DNA of 64,000 bases from Eremomyces bilateralis CBS 781.70 (GCF_010015585.1 NW_022985093.1:236254-300253); one strand, 5' to 3'. Shown: positions 12,703-24,849, numbered from the stretch's first letter. The notes: generated by a model from the letters alone, not told the origin. Translations and numbers: made by a program.

Positions 12703-14479
12703 CTATCCCTCCGCCTCCTCCTTCTCCTTTCCCTCCTTCTCACGCTCCCTCCGCCCTCGCGCCCCTGCCTTCAACACCTCCCACCGTTCCCGATACCTCC
12801 CGACGACCTCCAGCAGCTTCCGATTCTCCCTCCCCAACTTCTCCTTCGCCCTCTCCATCTCCGCCGCCTGCTCTCGCTCCCGTTTCAACTCCTCCTCCAA
12901 CTCCCGTACCCTGCGATTCGCCTCCTCATCCGGCTCCGGCTCCGGCTCCGCATCCCTCTCCACCCCCTCCTTCCTTCTCTCCACCTTTCCCTCCTTCTCC
13001 GCCCCCTCCCCCTTCCCCTTCGCCTGCTCCCTCTGCAACCGCAAACTCTGCGTCAACGCCCAACTCTGACTCTGACTCTGCGCCTCCCACATATGCAACC
13101 GCCGACTCAACTGATCCATCAACGTCCGCAACGCCTCGTTCTCTAACTCTAGCTCCTCCCGCGTCTTCCCCCCGCCTGTCATCGGCGTGCCCGCCCGCAG
13201 CAGCACCCGCTCGTCCCGCGCTACCTTCCCCGTTCGCCCGCCTAGCCCGGACGACTCTCGGCTTAGCGGCCGTCGGCGCGTCGCCCGCGGCGACTCCTGC
13301 GCGGGGTTCTCGGACGCGTCGACGAACTCATCGGATCCTTCGGAGATGGTGCTCGGGATGGCGCGGTCGACGTCGCGGTGTTCGCGCTCGCGCTCGCGCT
13401 CCCGGGCGAGCATGCTGGCGTAGGTAAGGGTGCCGCCGGAGGGGGGGACGACGTAGAAGGATTCGGCGGGGTTGAGGGCGGGGTTGTCATCTTTGAGGGC
13501 GCGGAGGGCGGCGCGGGAAAAGAGGGTGGTGATGTCCGGGTGGGGGTCGGAGGTGGGTGGTTGCGTGCGGGTGCGGTTCAAGGGGGTGGGTTTGGATTTA
13601 TCGGGAGCTTCCTGGGCGGTCTGCCCGGCGATAGTTGGGGTGAGGGGAAGGCCGGCAAAGGCGAGCGGCGCAGAGAGGCGGTTGAGTAGGTTCTCGAAGG
13701 TGTTGTAGAAGCGATTGAATGGCTCGTCAGGAACAGGTTGACCGGCTGACGCTGCATCTGACGCCTTCTCGTGCGACGAAGCGCTTCCATGTTCGTCCGT
13801 CGATGATTGCTGTCGCTGACGGCGATGCCTGAGATCTGGAGACACCCGTCGTTCCGGTGTCGGCACCATCTTCCCACCTGCATTATCACGGGTAACTTCG
13901 GGGGAAGCTGGTAAACCTCGACGTTGGGTCGGAGGTCTACCTCGTGCAGTAGCTAGATTTGTCGCGATGGAGGATGACAACTCTCTGTGTGGGTTTCTTC
14001 GAGACGTAGAAGTAGAAATAGGCTGTTGGCTCGACTGTACAAGTGCAGTTTCTTTGGAAGCGGACGCTGTGCTTGTCGGGGGTGTTTGCGCCTCCAAACC
14101 ATGAGTACCGTGATGATCCGGCGTTCCAGACGTACTCGCAGCGTGAGGGCCTGGGGACTTGATTATGCGCGAGAGAGTACGATGCTGATTCTCGAGAAGG
14201 GACAGGATTCGCAAAGCCTAGAATTTGCGGTTAGTACATGCGACGCTGCCAAACATGACATGACGTGGACGAGGTACCTCGCGATCTGTAGTCGCCTTCG
14301 CGGCGTTCGCAAACTCTCCGGCCGCCAGTTCATGTTCTTCCGATGCTACAGCAATGTTCGCCTTCGTGGTCTCTAAGGATGCATTCCGCGCGTGAACATG
14401 GGCCTGTCCATGGTGAGTTTGGAACTTTCGACGGGTGGTTAAGCAGGCGACCAACCAGATTTAGAGAGGCGCTCTCCAT
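12703..14479 (-). CDS. Atg38-like protein: N-terminal MIT domain, Atg8-binding motif, C-terminal coiled coil
   Basis: Three exons (14479-14456, 14403-14278, 14217-12703) give 554 residues. The introns are 52 and 60 bases; the second has a perfect TACTAAC branch. The first exon is only eight codons (MESASLNL). Residues 1-70 form a helical MIT-type domain (from LAHVHARNASLETTKANIAV to ALRILSLLENQHRTLSRII). A conserved-looking patch FYNTFENLLNRLSAPLAFAG follows. Further on, ESFYVVPP matches the Atg8-interacting motif (aromatic-x-x-aliphatic: F-Y-V-V). The last 180 residues are a highly charged coiled coil. Atg38/NRBF2 joins the autophagy PI3-kinase complex I through an MIT domain and dimerises by a coiled coil, and fission-yeast Atg38 binds Atg8. 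The layout fits, but the Atg38 name is an inference and another MIT protein is possible. Confidence 0.6.
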
Positions 14480-15145
14480 GATAGCTCTTTGTCAGTTATG
14501 GCATGGATAGAACTCTCATATAGGCAAGTGTAGAATATGATACATTCAGCATCGATCTGTGGGGATGGATCATGAAGGTTGGTGGTTGAAACGGTGAATG
14601 AATGAAGTTTGCTAGTGGAATATTAGTTATTACAAATGCGAGAACTGAGAAGTGTCTCCAGCCGTCGTGATATTGTGTTACATATGTACCGTATTCTCGT
14701 ATTACATACCTGGAGCATCCAATTGATGCCTGGAAATAATATGCCCTGGCCGGAGTACGGTATCGCAATACAGGCGCCCAAGGCGATGGGCAGTCACGAG
14801 GGGACCTGGGGTTGAGTACGGCTATTGCCTGTGTTCTGCTATAATCGATAAGTGTGAGATCATCGCTGATTGCTGCCCTGGATTTGGTAAAGAGCTACAT
14901 AGAGTACCAATCCACCAAGATTCACTTCTTCTCTATTAATACCACCGCGACTATTACCACATGCAACTCCATCCGATAATATCACACCTGTCTTTATCGT
15001 GCACAGAGTGAATAGTTGCTTCGGTCTTGATCACATAGTGGTTTTCTCTGGTGCCTACTGTACCACACCATGCATCACCTGTATTGCAATCGTCTCTTCC
15101 TCCGATATATGAGCAACCTATGAAGTCTGAATTCCGGGTACTATC
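14480..15145. promoter_or_regulatory. Divergent intergenic region, 666 bases
   Basis: The region separates the start of the Atg38-like gene (minus) from the start of the small protein at 15146 (plus), so it must contain both promoters. I could not pick out a specific factor-binding site with confidence. Confidence 0.4.
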
Positions 15146-15601
15146 ATGTCCAGCACCTTTCCGGATCTCTCTACCCCTCTGGGCCATGCCACCTCCCCAA
15201 GTGGTCTTCCGTTACAAAAAGAGCGTCGAAGACTACGGCATCACGGAGATGGGTCATCTTCTGCATCAATCGCGTCCAGCGACGGTGGGCGGTTGGCTGT
15301 GGAAGAGCAATCCAGTCACAGGCTACGAGCATCCTTTGACGAGGCCCTAGACAAGCTCAAAGACCGGCGACGACGAAGCATAACCGCGGCACGACTACGG
15401 ATCAGACGAGAAGATTCGGTTGATCTTCAGTCGAACCAGTATACGGGGCGGTATACCGGGCTAGAGAAGGAGCATGAAGACAAAGAACCACTGCGTCGGT
15501 TGCTAGACGGACATCAGAACATGTCCTCGTCGGTGGGGCTGGAGAGGAGGAGTAGCATCGCCAGCGATATGGTGACTGAGGAGTCGGATCAAGACGAGTA
15601 A
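15146..15601 (+). CDS. Small charged protein of unknown function
   Basis: An open frame of 151 codons begins MSSTFPDLSTPLGHATSPSG and is rich in Arg, Ser and Glu. A segment near residues 60-90 (SFDEALDKLKDRRRRSITAARLRI) looks helical and basic. The stop codon TAA lies inside a perfect GTAAGT donor sequence, so the frame may instead be a first exon spliced onward. I could not find a convincing partner exon in the next 800 bases. I do not recognise a family. It could also be the distant first exon of the LAM gene that follows, though the intron would be unusually long. Confidence 0.45.
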   Translation: MSSTFPDLSTPLGHATSPSGLPLQKERRRLRHHGDGSSSASIASSDGGRLAVEEQSSHRLRASFDEALDKLKDRRRRSITAARLRIRREDSVDLQSNQYTGRYTGLEKEHEDKEPLRRLLDGHQNMSSSVGLERRSSIASDMVTEESDQDE

Positions 15602-16444
15602 GTTTGATTTTGAATCGTGTCTATTCATCTTTCTACTTCCTGCTTCCTTCTCTCTTGTTCGTGATCCGTCGTCAAGCCTGCATCATTGCTTGTGGATGTT
15701 GGACCGGTGGGCGGTGGTGGTGATGGAGCGGGGGCCAGGGCATACGTCAACTATAAGCTAGGCCCCCCGCAGGCTCTCCACCAGCCACCAAGCTCACCAC
15801 TAGACTCTCCCCTCCCTCCCGCTCTTCCCCGCTATTTTTCTTGCTTGGCTTGGGAGTTTGGACCTTTTCCTGCCACTGCTGTTCACCTCGCTGGGGACTC
15901 AAATCACAGCCACTTCCTGTGGATCCTCAATGATGCCTCGTACCTGCGGGCCCCCTTGGAGTAGAGACGGCGGCTCCGACAGGCCGACACCTTACCCAGC
16001 CTCTTTGGTTCCTTGGTGCTGGGCTCTGGACTCTGGCGCTCGGTGCACCAGCACAGTTGGCGACTGTCGACCAGGTGCCTGCGCCGTGCCACTGTTAGAG
16101 AATTCGGTGGACATTGGAAAGCTTCACAGCTTGGACCATCATCGACTAAACCTCAATTACGTCGCCCCCAATTCACCTCTTATTCATCTCCTCCACCGCC
16201 TTGTTTTCTATATCCTATGATATTATCTCGGCACCAGCACTTCATGAATTGATAATCATATCGCCTCTATTCCTTATATTTTCACCTGCTGCCGCGCTGC
16301 AAATCCCTGCCTTTTGTTCCGAGGAAGGGCTCATCCATGAAGCTTTGTCCCCGACCTATACCTTAGCACGTTTGCCTGTCATACACGAGTGGTGTCTCCA
16401 TGTTTCCATCGGATATCTCATCATTAACTGTTTCTTGACCATAG
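15602..16444. promoter_or_regulatory. Probable promoter and 5' leader of the LAM-family gene
   Basis: The stretch is pyrimidine-rich in places and has no credible coding frame. Its last 50 bases (TTAAC, then ...CTTGACCATAG) look like an intron end with branch point and acceptor. The true first exon of the next gene is therefore probably within this stretch. Confidence 0.4.
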
Positions 16445-19400
16445 ATGTCCAAATCGGCCGTCCCTCTCCCCACATGAATCTCACTCAGCATTGCTGACCC
16501 TCTCGTCACCGCTCGTTACCGCTGACGCAATTACTATCCCTATTGATTCCGTAAAACACTCCGACCCCGCAACATCCAACAATCTGGCGACTACAACCAC
16601 CGATTCTCTCGAAGCTCCCTCCCCAAAACGACAACGCAGTCCTTCCCCTGTGGACAAGTTAAAGGGCGCCTTTATACCAGGCAAGCGACCGTCAACCCCG
16701 AAACCAGGCAGCGACTCCGACTCCTCAAAGCGAGGAACTCCTAGTACTGGGGGAGGAGGTGGGTTCGGCGCAATCATCGGTAGTAGGAAGGGGACCTTCG
16801 GTCGAAAGGGATTCACTTCGGAGAGCGTTCCGTCCTTGGAGAGGCCGGGCTCTGCACCTTCAGGTTCCCGGGCTAAGGTCGCAACCACACCCTCGAAGCT
16901 CGATACCAGTATCCCCAATACACCGACTATCAGCATTGTCGCAGCTTCTCCGACCACTTTCGTCACTCCGCCGACACCGACCGATCCTGCTCGAAAATCC
17001 TCCGAGCCAGAAGAACCCTCCCCACCTTCGTCCCGATCATCCGATTCCAAAACCGACTCTCCGGTGTCCGCCACACGTCGCCGTGGGATATCAACATCCG
17101 CTGTTCCACCCAAGCTCCCCAATAATGCCGTCTCTGCCCCGTTGACGCCCCATCTGGAAGAGGTCAAAACTCCGGGAGGCAGTTTCATCACCCCAGCGGC
17201 AGCCGGCGGTTTCTTCTCCTCAGTCTTCTCCGCCGCACAGACCGCGGCCACTTCCATCACTAATACCATAACAAACACGAGCATTGTTCCCGGGTCGAAA
17301 AAATTACCCACTGCGCCCCCTGAGTCAAACACTGGACAGTCGGGTGGTGAGGAGGTTATACTTAGCGTTCCCGTAAACGAGCGCCGAACGGAGAGCATCG
17401 GAGAAAGGAAACAATTAGCCGTCGAGACACTCGGCTCGGGGAATTTAAGCCTCAGTCACCTCGGCATATCCGAATCCACTCCCGAGCTTGGATCTTCGAG
17501 CCCCCAGGTCGGAACTGCAAAGTCGTCAACGACACTGATGAATTCCCTAGTTCGTGAGGATGAGGCGAATGCCAAAGCTGAGGATAGCGCAGCAGCAAGG
17601 GCGATATCAGCGGCATATAATGACAAATCCAGCGGGGAGAATCTGGGCACCGATTCAATCAAACCCCCAGCCGAGCGATCCCGTGCTGGCACTAGTTTGT
17701 CCGAGGATACGACCCCTTCGATGAGGTCGCAAAACTTCGACGTCGATGGCGCCAGCCCAAACGGGCACCGCCGGACTGGAAGTATCCGGAGTCGCGTCAG
17801 CGGTCGACACCGAAGGCACCGGGCCAGCTCGGCCACCACCGGTGGGACGATTGCGGCAGCAATAGGGGCGAGCACAACGGGTCTCGTCAACCCATTAGGC
17901 CAAACAGGTCCGCGCCTCACTGGTTTCGCCGTTGCAAATCCGAAGCGAAACCGCGACTTTCATCAACTTTTCCGGAGCGTGCCCGAGGATGACTACTTGA
18001 TTGAGGATTACAGCGCGGCTCTTCAGCGCGAAATCCTGCTGCAAGGACGGTTGTATATTTCGGAAGGGCATATCTGCTTTTCTTCCAATATTCTGGGTTG
18101 GGTCACTAACTTGGTCATCTCCTATGACGAGGTGGTCTCGATTGAGAAGAAGTCTACCGCCGTCATTTTCCCCAATGCCATTGTGATTCAAACCCTGCAT
18201 GCGCGCAACGTTTTCGCAAGCTTGGTCAGCCGAGACACCACATACGACTTGATCATCAACATCTGGAAAATCAGCCACCCGAATCTGAAAAGCTCTCTCA
18301 ATGGCGTCACGTTGGGTACCGGAACCGGAGACAAGACCGAAAAGGCGGATTCCATGCTTTCCGACGAAGAATCCATCTCCTGTAGTGACGACGGTTCCGG
18401 CGACGAGAACGAGGAATTCTACGATGAAGATGCGGATGATGGTTCCGACGGTTTCAGCGGTGAAGGGAACATGACCACAATTGAACGGTCATTTACTGCA
18501 CCTTCCCTAGCTCCAAGCGACACTGGGACGACCATGACCGGGCTCGATACTCTTACCGTGAAGAGTGACACGACCGTAATTCGCAAGGGTTCTGGCGGGG
18601 TAGCCAGCGAATCCACCCAGGAACGGACTACAAAGATGGGTGCAGGCGGCGAAGCATTGTCCACCACATCCGGCGCTGGTGCAGGTGGTCCGGACAGTCC
18701 CGGGCCTCTAACACACGCACCGACAGATTGCGGCGATGCAGATCAGCACTACGACAAGCTACTCATCGACACGGTCATTGCAGCTCCGCTTGGGAAGATC
18801 TACAATCTGCTCTTCGGTCCAGGCGCAAGTACATTCATGCGACGTTGGCTATCCGAAGACCAAAAATGCACCGAGGTGACAATGGAGGATGACAAGAGAG
18901 GGTTGGGGGAGGAGCAGCGGTCGAATGGCTACAGCTATATCAAGCCGCTCAACGCAAGCATTGGTCCGAGGCAGACAAAGTGTGTGATTTCGCAGCACCT
19001 GGAGCAGTTCGAGCTCGACAGGGCAGTCTCGGTGCTCTGCTCGACACAAAATCCAGACGTACCGAGTGGGAACGTATTCGTGGTGAAAACGAGGTATTGT
19101 CTCATGTGGGGACCAGGTGGAGGGACGAGGATGGTGATGAACTTTACGGTGGAATGGAGCGGGAAGAGCTGGTTGAAAGGTATGTGGCGCTACAGCCCGT
19201 CGCACACGTTCGTGCACGTTTGCTCACTCGAACACAGGGCCCATCGAGAAAAACGCCCACGATGGCCAAGTCACGTACGCCAAAGAACTCGCCACCGCCC
19301 TCCGCCTCGCCGTCGCTGCCCCATCCAGAGTCCTCAAACCCTCCAAACCCGGCGCCAAACCCCGCCGGAGACGCAAGGACGCTCCCGCCGAGGAACGCAT

Positions 19401-19971
19401 CACCCCGACGCCCACTCGCGAGGAGAAACGGCACAAGGGCTGGACCGTCGTCGAGGCGCTTCGTAGCACGGTCGTGCCACTCATCGACATCGTCAGCATG
19501 CTCGGCATGCCCGGGGTGCTGACGACCCTTGTCGTCCTCATCTTATGGCTCTGGCTCCGCGTCACCCGCCTCCAAGACAGCGTCGCCGTCGCCCCTCTCA
19601 ACATGGTCGGCGGGGTGCGAGGGCCGCACAGCATCCCTGGCCCAGCGCGCCTCGCGGCGTACGAGCAACTATGGGAGCAAGAGGAGAACGAGTTGTGGAA
19701 GTGGCTAGAGGATCGAGTCGGGGCGGCGGAGATGGCAGACGTGGCGGCGAAGGAGCGGATGCCGGGAATGACGCGGCAGAAGAAGGAGCAGCAGGAGCGG
19801 GCGATGCGGGACCGGGTGGAGGGGGCGGTGGGAAAAGGGATGGATGAGCGACGGATGGACGAGGCGATTCGGGTGACGAAGGAACGGTTGGAGGCGTTGG
19901 AGGGGGCGGTGCGGAGGCGGAAGCACGAGGAGAAGGAGGGCATGAGCGAAGGTTCGACGAGCAAAAGATAG
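16445..19971 (+). CDS. LAM/GRAMD1-family sterol-transfer protein (GRAM, VASt, transmembrane anchor); 5' end uncertain
   Basis: Coding sequence runs 16445-19179 and 19238-19971, with a 58-base intron (GTATGT donor). The frame is open from an acceptor at 16444, and the first in-frame Met is far inside, so a short upstream exon is missing from my model. The first 470 residues are Ser/Thr/Pro-rich and disordered. A GRAM domain (PKRNRDFHQLFRSVPEDDYL to IINIWKISHP) lies at about 17935-18285. An acidic linker follows, then a VASt (START-like) domain from about 18745 (HYDKLLIDTVIAAPLGKIYN). Near the C-terminus one membrane segment (IDIVSMLGMPGVLTTLVVLI) is followed by a charged coiled tail. LAM proteins sit at ER-plasma membrane contacts and move ergosterol. 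One VASt domain resembles Lam5/Lam6 more than the two-domain Ysp2/Lam4. No BAR domain is visible. Confidence 0.85.
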
Positions 19972-21142
19972 CTGGATGTTGGGAACTTTTTTTGGCGATG
20001 GCGTTGATATCGAATGAATTGCTGCATGACGGAGCGCGGGAATGGTCATCACGAGCGGCGTCTGGTTCGGCGAGCCCGCCATCGCCATTGTATCTACCTT
20101 GGTCTCTTAGACATGGTATGAAAGCAGGGGATGATCCCCATGATTTTCTTATATCATATAATTTACAGGTCAGTCGCCTCATTAAGCTGTGCTGCTTGGG
20201 GTGTGAGTAACTGGAGAACTGCCTCGTCACATGTGTGTTAGAGACGTTCTTAGCTGTCCTATATAGCGACCTCGGCCACGCCCTCTCTCCAACTTCAATC
20301 CAGATGCTCGTATTCCATTCTCTCGTCTCCATCAGCCCTTTGGAATTCCCCAACCGTCCACTAACATTAAGAGGCCATCTTCTAGCATCAGTAAAGGAGG
20401 ATTGGAAATATGTTTCAGCCCTGCGTGAAGCACCCCTACCACCGCCAGGATTGTCTGGAACGTTGGGGATGGTGAGCCAAATTCACAAGGCGGTTGGGAG
20501 TCACGGTCCGAGTCAAGCACGGAATATGGTACAGAGTACATACAGAGTGTCCCGTTTCTTCTTTATAGTACTCATGTTCCTTATCTACGGTAATGGCGCA
20601 GCAGTATTCCGCGCATTTTTCTTCAGAGTCTGATCTTTGTTTGGTAAGAGCAAAATGTCTTGGTTGCATCCCGGAGTTACTATCTATCAGTCTGCTCGAC
20701 TCAGAACACGGCAGACCCCAAGCAGTCCGATGAATTTCCAAGATGGCTAAAGTCGTAAATGTCAAGAACAGCGGATGAGCGTGCTGCAATTTTTGGTTCT
20801 TTTTGTCCAGTTGGTACTTCGTGACTGTTCCTTGGAACGGTTCCTGTTCCCGTCCGAGTTTGGACTGAGGTCCCCAATGGTATTGCGGAATTTCTCGACA
20901 TTATAACGGTTAATGTGGTCCATTTGATTACTTTCACACATAAAAGGTCGTCATCTTCACCGTCGTCTTCGTCTTCAACCACCACTCTTATCACGCGCAG
21001 AACATTGATTCTGCTCTCTGAACCTAAGGTTGAACACTTCCTCACAAATAGATAACACACTAATCGGAGAACACTCCTTCAGTAAGGTTCCTTCGGCTTG
21101 TCCTCAGAAACTCAACCGACTAATATATTTGCAGTCTCCAAA
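19972..21142. other. Intergenic region, nothing recognised
   Basis: The stretch should hold the 3' end of the LAM gene and the promoter of the secreted protein at 21143. Short frames in it show no coding character. I see no RNA gene or repeat. Confidence 0.5.
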
Positions 21143-21892
21143 ATGGTCAAACTATGTCACCCCCTCTCTGCCCTCGTGGCTTTGGAGGCTATGGCTGCAC
21201 CACTCCACCTCAAAGAGAGTCACAAGCGTCATAGTCATTCTGAAGGCGCACTGCTTGGTATCAGAGAGAATAGGGTTGAGGATACCATCCCCACAATACT
21301 AGGGCTCCTTGAAATGGACACTATCAATGCCACAGGTCCATGGTACCCCTTCCTCAACAAGATCTCATCCTGCCACCACCAAGATGGAAAGCTTTACTGT
21401 TTGCTCAATGGCCGTGGAAGTCTCTGCTCTGAGGACCGCAAACAAGAGACCACGGCGGTGAGCAGTCATAGCAAAATTCAAAGGCACCCACTCGACCAGT
21501 TGACCAAACTTCGCGACTGGGAGTGCGGCCATAACGAAATCAATCACTACAAGAAGAGATATTTAGAGTATGAGACTGCCAGGGCGAAACTCATGGCTGA
21601 GAAGGGGTACAACCTTCAAGCCAAAGGGGGCAAGGTCAAGGACCTGGAGAGGGAGCTTGGGCTTGATTGGCAGACCCAACGCATTCGGCAGCAAATGCTC
21701 GACCCTATAATCCGCGCGAAGAAAAAGGAACGGGTGCAGCTCAAGAAGGATCGGAAGCGGGAACGGAAGAAGTGGGCGAAATGGTGGAAGAAAGAGCAAA
21801 GGTCCCGGGCACACGGCAACGACAAGCGCGCAGAACCCGATATCCCGCGGGTCTCCCGTGATGACTCGATTCCTGATTCTCCGGAGTCTTGA
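21143..21892 (+). CDS. Putative secreted basic protein
   Basis: The 249-residue protein starts MVKLCHPLSALVALEAMAAP, a modest signal peptide with a likely cut after Ala. Residues up to about 110 contain three cysteines (SCHHQDGKLYC, SLCSEDRK) and one potential N-glycosylation site (NATG). A fourth Cys (WECGHN) follows. The second half is strongly basic and helical (RAKKKERVQLKKDRKRERKK, then WAKWWKKEQR), resembling a nuclear localisation or nucleic-acid-binding stretch. No family is recognised. A secreted protein with a nuclear-like basic tail next to wall-degrading enzymes could be an effector, but a weak signal peptide leaves an intracellular protein possible. Confidence 0.55.
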   Translation: MVKLCHPLSALVALEAMAAPLHLKESHKRHSHSEGALLGIRENRVEDTIPTILGLLEMDTINATGPWYPFLNKISSCHHQDGKLYCLLNGRGSLCSEDRKQETTAVSSHSKIQRHPLDQLTKLRDWECGHNEINHYKKRYLEYETARAKLMAEKGYNLQAKGGKVKDLERELGLDWQTQRIRQQMLDPIIRAKKKERVQLKKDRKRERKKWAKWWKKEQRSRAHGNDKRAEPDIPRVSRDDSIPDSPES

Positions 21893-22272
21893 ATATATGC
21901 TCTCTTTCGCGATGACCCCACACTAGAACCAGTGACGCATCACCATCATGGCTGACGCAGGTGGGAAACTCCCAAAGACGTTTGGAGGAAGTTTTCGACC
22001 GGATCATACACCCCCTCCGATGGCGAGGATTCCGATACCCTCGACCGCCGTGGCCTCGCCGCCTGAACGCCACTCCCATCCATTCACTCTACATCGAAAT
22101 GCGAAGACGACCGCGGCAAGTACTACTGGCCCTACTGCTCCATGTATTGGAACTGGATAGATGCGGATCAACTTCGAAAGCAACTGGTCTTGATTGCAGT
22201 TTGTTCCTAATCTTCTCCATAGGAACGATAGTTTAGTTGATTAATCAACACCACAGTTCAATACACACTTGT
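21893..22272. other. Convergent 3' region, 380 bases
   Basis: This separates the stop codons of the secreted basic protein (plus) and the acetylesterase (minus). No other feature is seen. Confidence 0.5.
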
Positions 22273-23145
22273 CTATATGCATTGCCCTGCCACATCCACC
22301 GACTTGATGCTCACAAGTGGTTTCAGCTTTCCTTCTCCACAAAGCACCGCTTTCACAAACGTCTTTGCCACAAATTCCGCACCCTTGGCATTGGTATGTG
22401 TGTGATCCACCGGGAACATTGCCTTCGTAGCAGAGGCGCCCGCGGCCTTGTACGATTGCGCTGCATACGCAAAATGATCGATATACTCGGCTCCCGGGAC
22501 TTGCGCGGCGGCCTTCTTCGCCAATTCGACAAAACGGGGCGGACCGGCCGAGAACTTGTTGGTCTCCCAGGGGTTGTTCGGTGTTTGGGAGGATATAATC
22601 ACCGTAGCTCCCAGCGATGTGAACTTCTTGCCTGCCGTAGAGATATACTATGCCCTCTCAGCATCATGGTCTTCAGCGTAATAAAGCGACTTACATATGG
22701 GAACGTCCGCACGGTTACTTTCTTCCCATTAAACGTGCTCTGGCAGACTTCGTTGCCTTCTCCAGGACAACCGGACCGGCCATTATCGTTCTTCAGGCTC
22801 CCTCCATCATTGTGACCGAATTCTATTACGACAATATCACCAGGCTTTACAACCTTGGCAATCTCGTCGAACCGTCCTTCAACTGTGTAACTGCGTGCGG
22901 AGCGACCGCCAATCGCTTTGTTGACGACGGGGACTGAGACGTAGTTCTTCAGATATTCGCCCCATCCTTTCGCTTGATTAGCCTCGGCAGGATCGGGAAG
23001 GTAATATGTTGCTATTAGTTGTACCTTGTTTCTTTGGGGGATTTGAATCTTTCGCCATCGTCGAGTCCCCCGCAAGGTAGATAGTGACTGCAGCCGCATG
23101 CTGCAACAGCCAAATCACGGCGACGACAAAGGTCAAGGAGCGCAT
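22273..23145 (-). CDS. Rhamnogalacturonan acetylesterase (carbohydrate esterase family 12, SGNH hydrolase)
   Basis: Three exons (23145-23025, 22972-22695, 22647-22273) with introns of 52 and 47 bases give 257 residues, close to the family size of about 250. A signal peptide (MRSLTFVVAVIWLLQHAAA) leads into VTIYLAGDSTMAK, which holds the nucleophile Ser28. Also visible are GGRSARS (oxyanion Gly), EFGHND (oxyanion Asn) and PVDHTHTN, which carries the catalytic Asp and His. All catalytic residues are present. The enzyme removes acetyl groups from rhamnogalacturonan I in pectin outside the cell so that the backbone can be cut. It sits in a run of secreted-protein genes. Confidence 0.93.
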
Positions 23146-24164
23146 CTTCGGTTCCTACGAATGATACGGATCGCTAAGATGCGGGGGAGAATATACTAAC
23201 GGATGACTCTAGTAGATGGGCAACAGACATGACCTGGCCTATATAGGAATACTCCAGCTGAGAGGCCTCAGCAAATAGGCAGTTTATGTCCAGAGGTATG
23301 CGCTCATGACTATAGGCAAATGACTTGAGCAAATATGACACGGAGAAGAGACGGAGGGAACCATATATTTAGCCGGTATAGAACTTTAATATGTAACGAG
23401 ATAATTCCATCCATAGCCAGGCTAGTAACTTGATGATTTGAACGATTAAGACGATAGATTTACTTCAGCGATAGTTAGTTATAAACGATGCGATAAAGTA
23501 TACTACCGTATCACGAATACTCTGCTGCAGCCGATCCATTTGTTCTCCTCGTGTTCAACCATTTGGAACATTATTCATCGAAGATCATTCTAGAAAAGAG
23601 ATCTGGTGTCCGGGCGATGTGTTCATTGAAGATCGATGCAGGTAAAGCATAGAAGAGGCTGGAGTGCGGGAGAACCCCTTGTCTCTCTCTCAATCCTATA
23701 CAGATTTACCCCTGACTAGTCACATCTATATTGATTAACTTCTAATATTACACTCCTTCATGTTGCCGCTCCAATGTGATTTCAATCTCTGTCAAAGTTT
23801 CCTTTCAATTTAATTTCGGGGCTTGACTGGTGACCTGACGCAACCAGTTGCCTTCGGTCCAGATGAACTATCATCAAACGATAGGATATTGTGGAAGGTT
23901 GTCCGGGAAATACAGTGGTCAATATGCGAACAATCGCTTGGCCAAATTTCTATCGCCTGCTGACTGGCGAACGCATGGAGATTTGAGGGTTTAGGAGAAC
24001 GCCCTCCAAACTCATTCTAATTTTATACTTTGACATCCATCCAGACGAAGAAGAGTTGGACGGCCCATAAGATGGATGGAATCTTTTCCGAGTTTGCATT
24101 ATCTCTTCACGCCTGTCTTTCATTCCTGAATCATCTTACTCTGCAATACTTCGTCAACCCGATC
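23146..24164. promoter_or_regulatory. Divergent intergenic region, about 1 kb
   Basis: It lies between the start of the acetylesterase gene (minus) and the start of the DUF4360 gene (plus) and should hold both promoters. It is AT-rich. I did not find a specific site that I can defend. Confidence 0.4.
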
Positions 24165-24849
24165 ATGGCCGTCCTTCACTCATTCCGAACCCTGATCACC
24201 GCCGTGTGCTTTGCATCACTGGCGGTCTCCCAGAACCAGAGTCAACCCGAATATCAAGTGCGCGGCATAACATTTGGCGGGAGCGGCTGTCCTCAAGGGT
24301 CAAACCTCTCGATCCCGGGACTCAAATCGACGTACTTCGACGACGCCTTCGAGGCGAAGTTTGGAGGGGATGAACGCGTTACCGATCAGCGAAAGAACTG
24401 CCAAATGAACATAGCCATCTCATACCCGCTGGGATGGCAGTTTAACCCGCCTTCCACAACTACTCTCGGCTACGGGGACCTTGTTGCAGGAGTGAATGGA
24501 CTGGTGAGATCGACGTATTATTTCTCTGGATCATCGGACCAGGTAAGGAGTGGCCGCAGTAATCCATCCCCTCGCCAACGCATTCTGATTTCCCTCCTAG
24601 ACTACGACCGACCTCGAATTGACAGGACCAGTTGCTGGGTACTTCAGCAAAACGGAATCCTCGCCCGTTGATTTGTGGTCGCCATGCGGAAGTGAAGGAA
24701 TGCTCAATATCAATCTCCAGGCACGCATCACGGGCGGTAGGACGAACGAGACGAGTCGCATTCGAGTCGATACTTTGATATTCAATGGTCCAGGTAACAA
24801 GCCGGGTCTCAAATGGAGGCGATGTCAGGGAGGGAGGGTATCACTGTGA
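24165..24849 (+). CDS. Secreted DUF4360-family protein
   Basis: Two exons (24165-24542, 24601-24849) with a 58-base intron give 208 residues, the usual size for the family. A signal peptide (MAVLHSFRTLITAVCFASLA) is followed by ITFGGSGCPQGS and CQMNIAISYPLGWQF, typical DUF4360 motifs, and the protein ends near LKWRRC as the family does. The Cys residues probably form disulfides. The function of DUF4360 is not known; members are secreted by fungi and some bacteria. The gene neighbours an AA9-like gene in convergent orientation with about 107 bases between stop codons. Confidence 0.85.

Noticed and set aside
16481-17398. 305-codon open frame antisense to the LAM gene
   Set aside because: It mirrors the disordered Ser/Thr/Pro-rich N-terminus of the LAM protein and has no features of its own.
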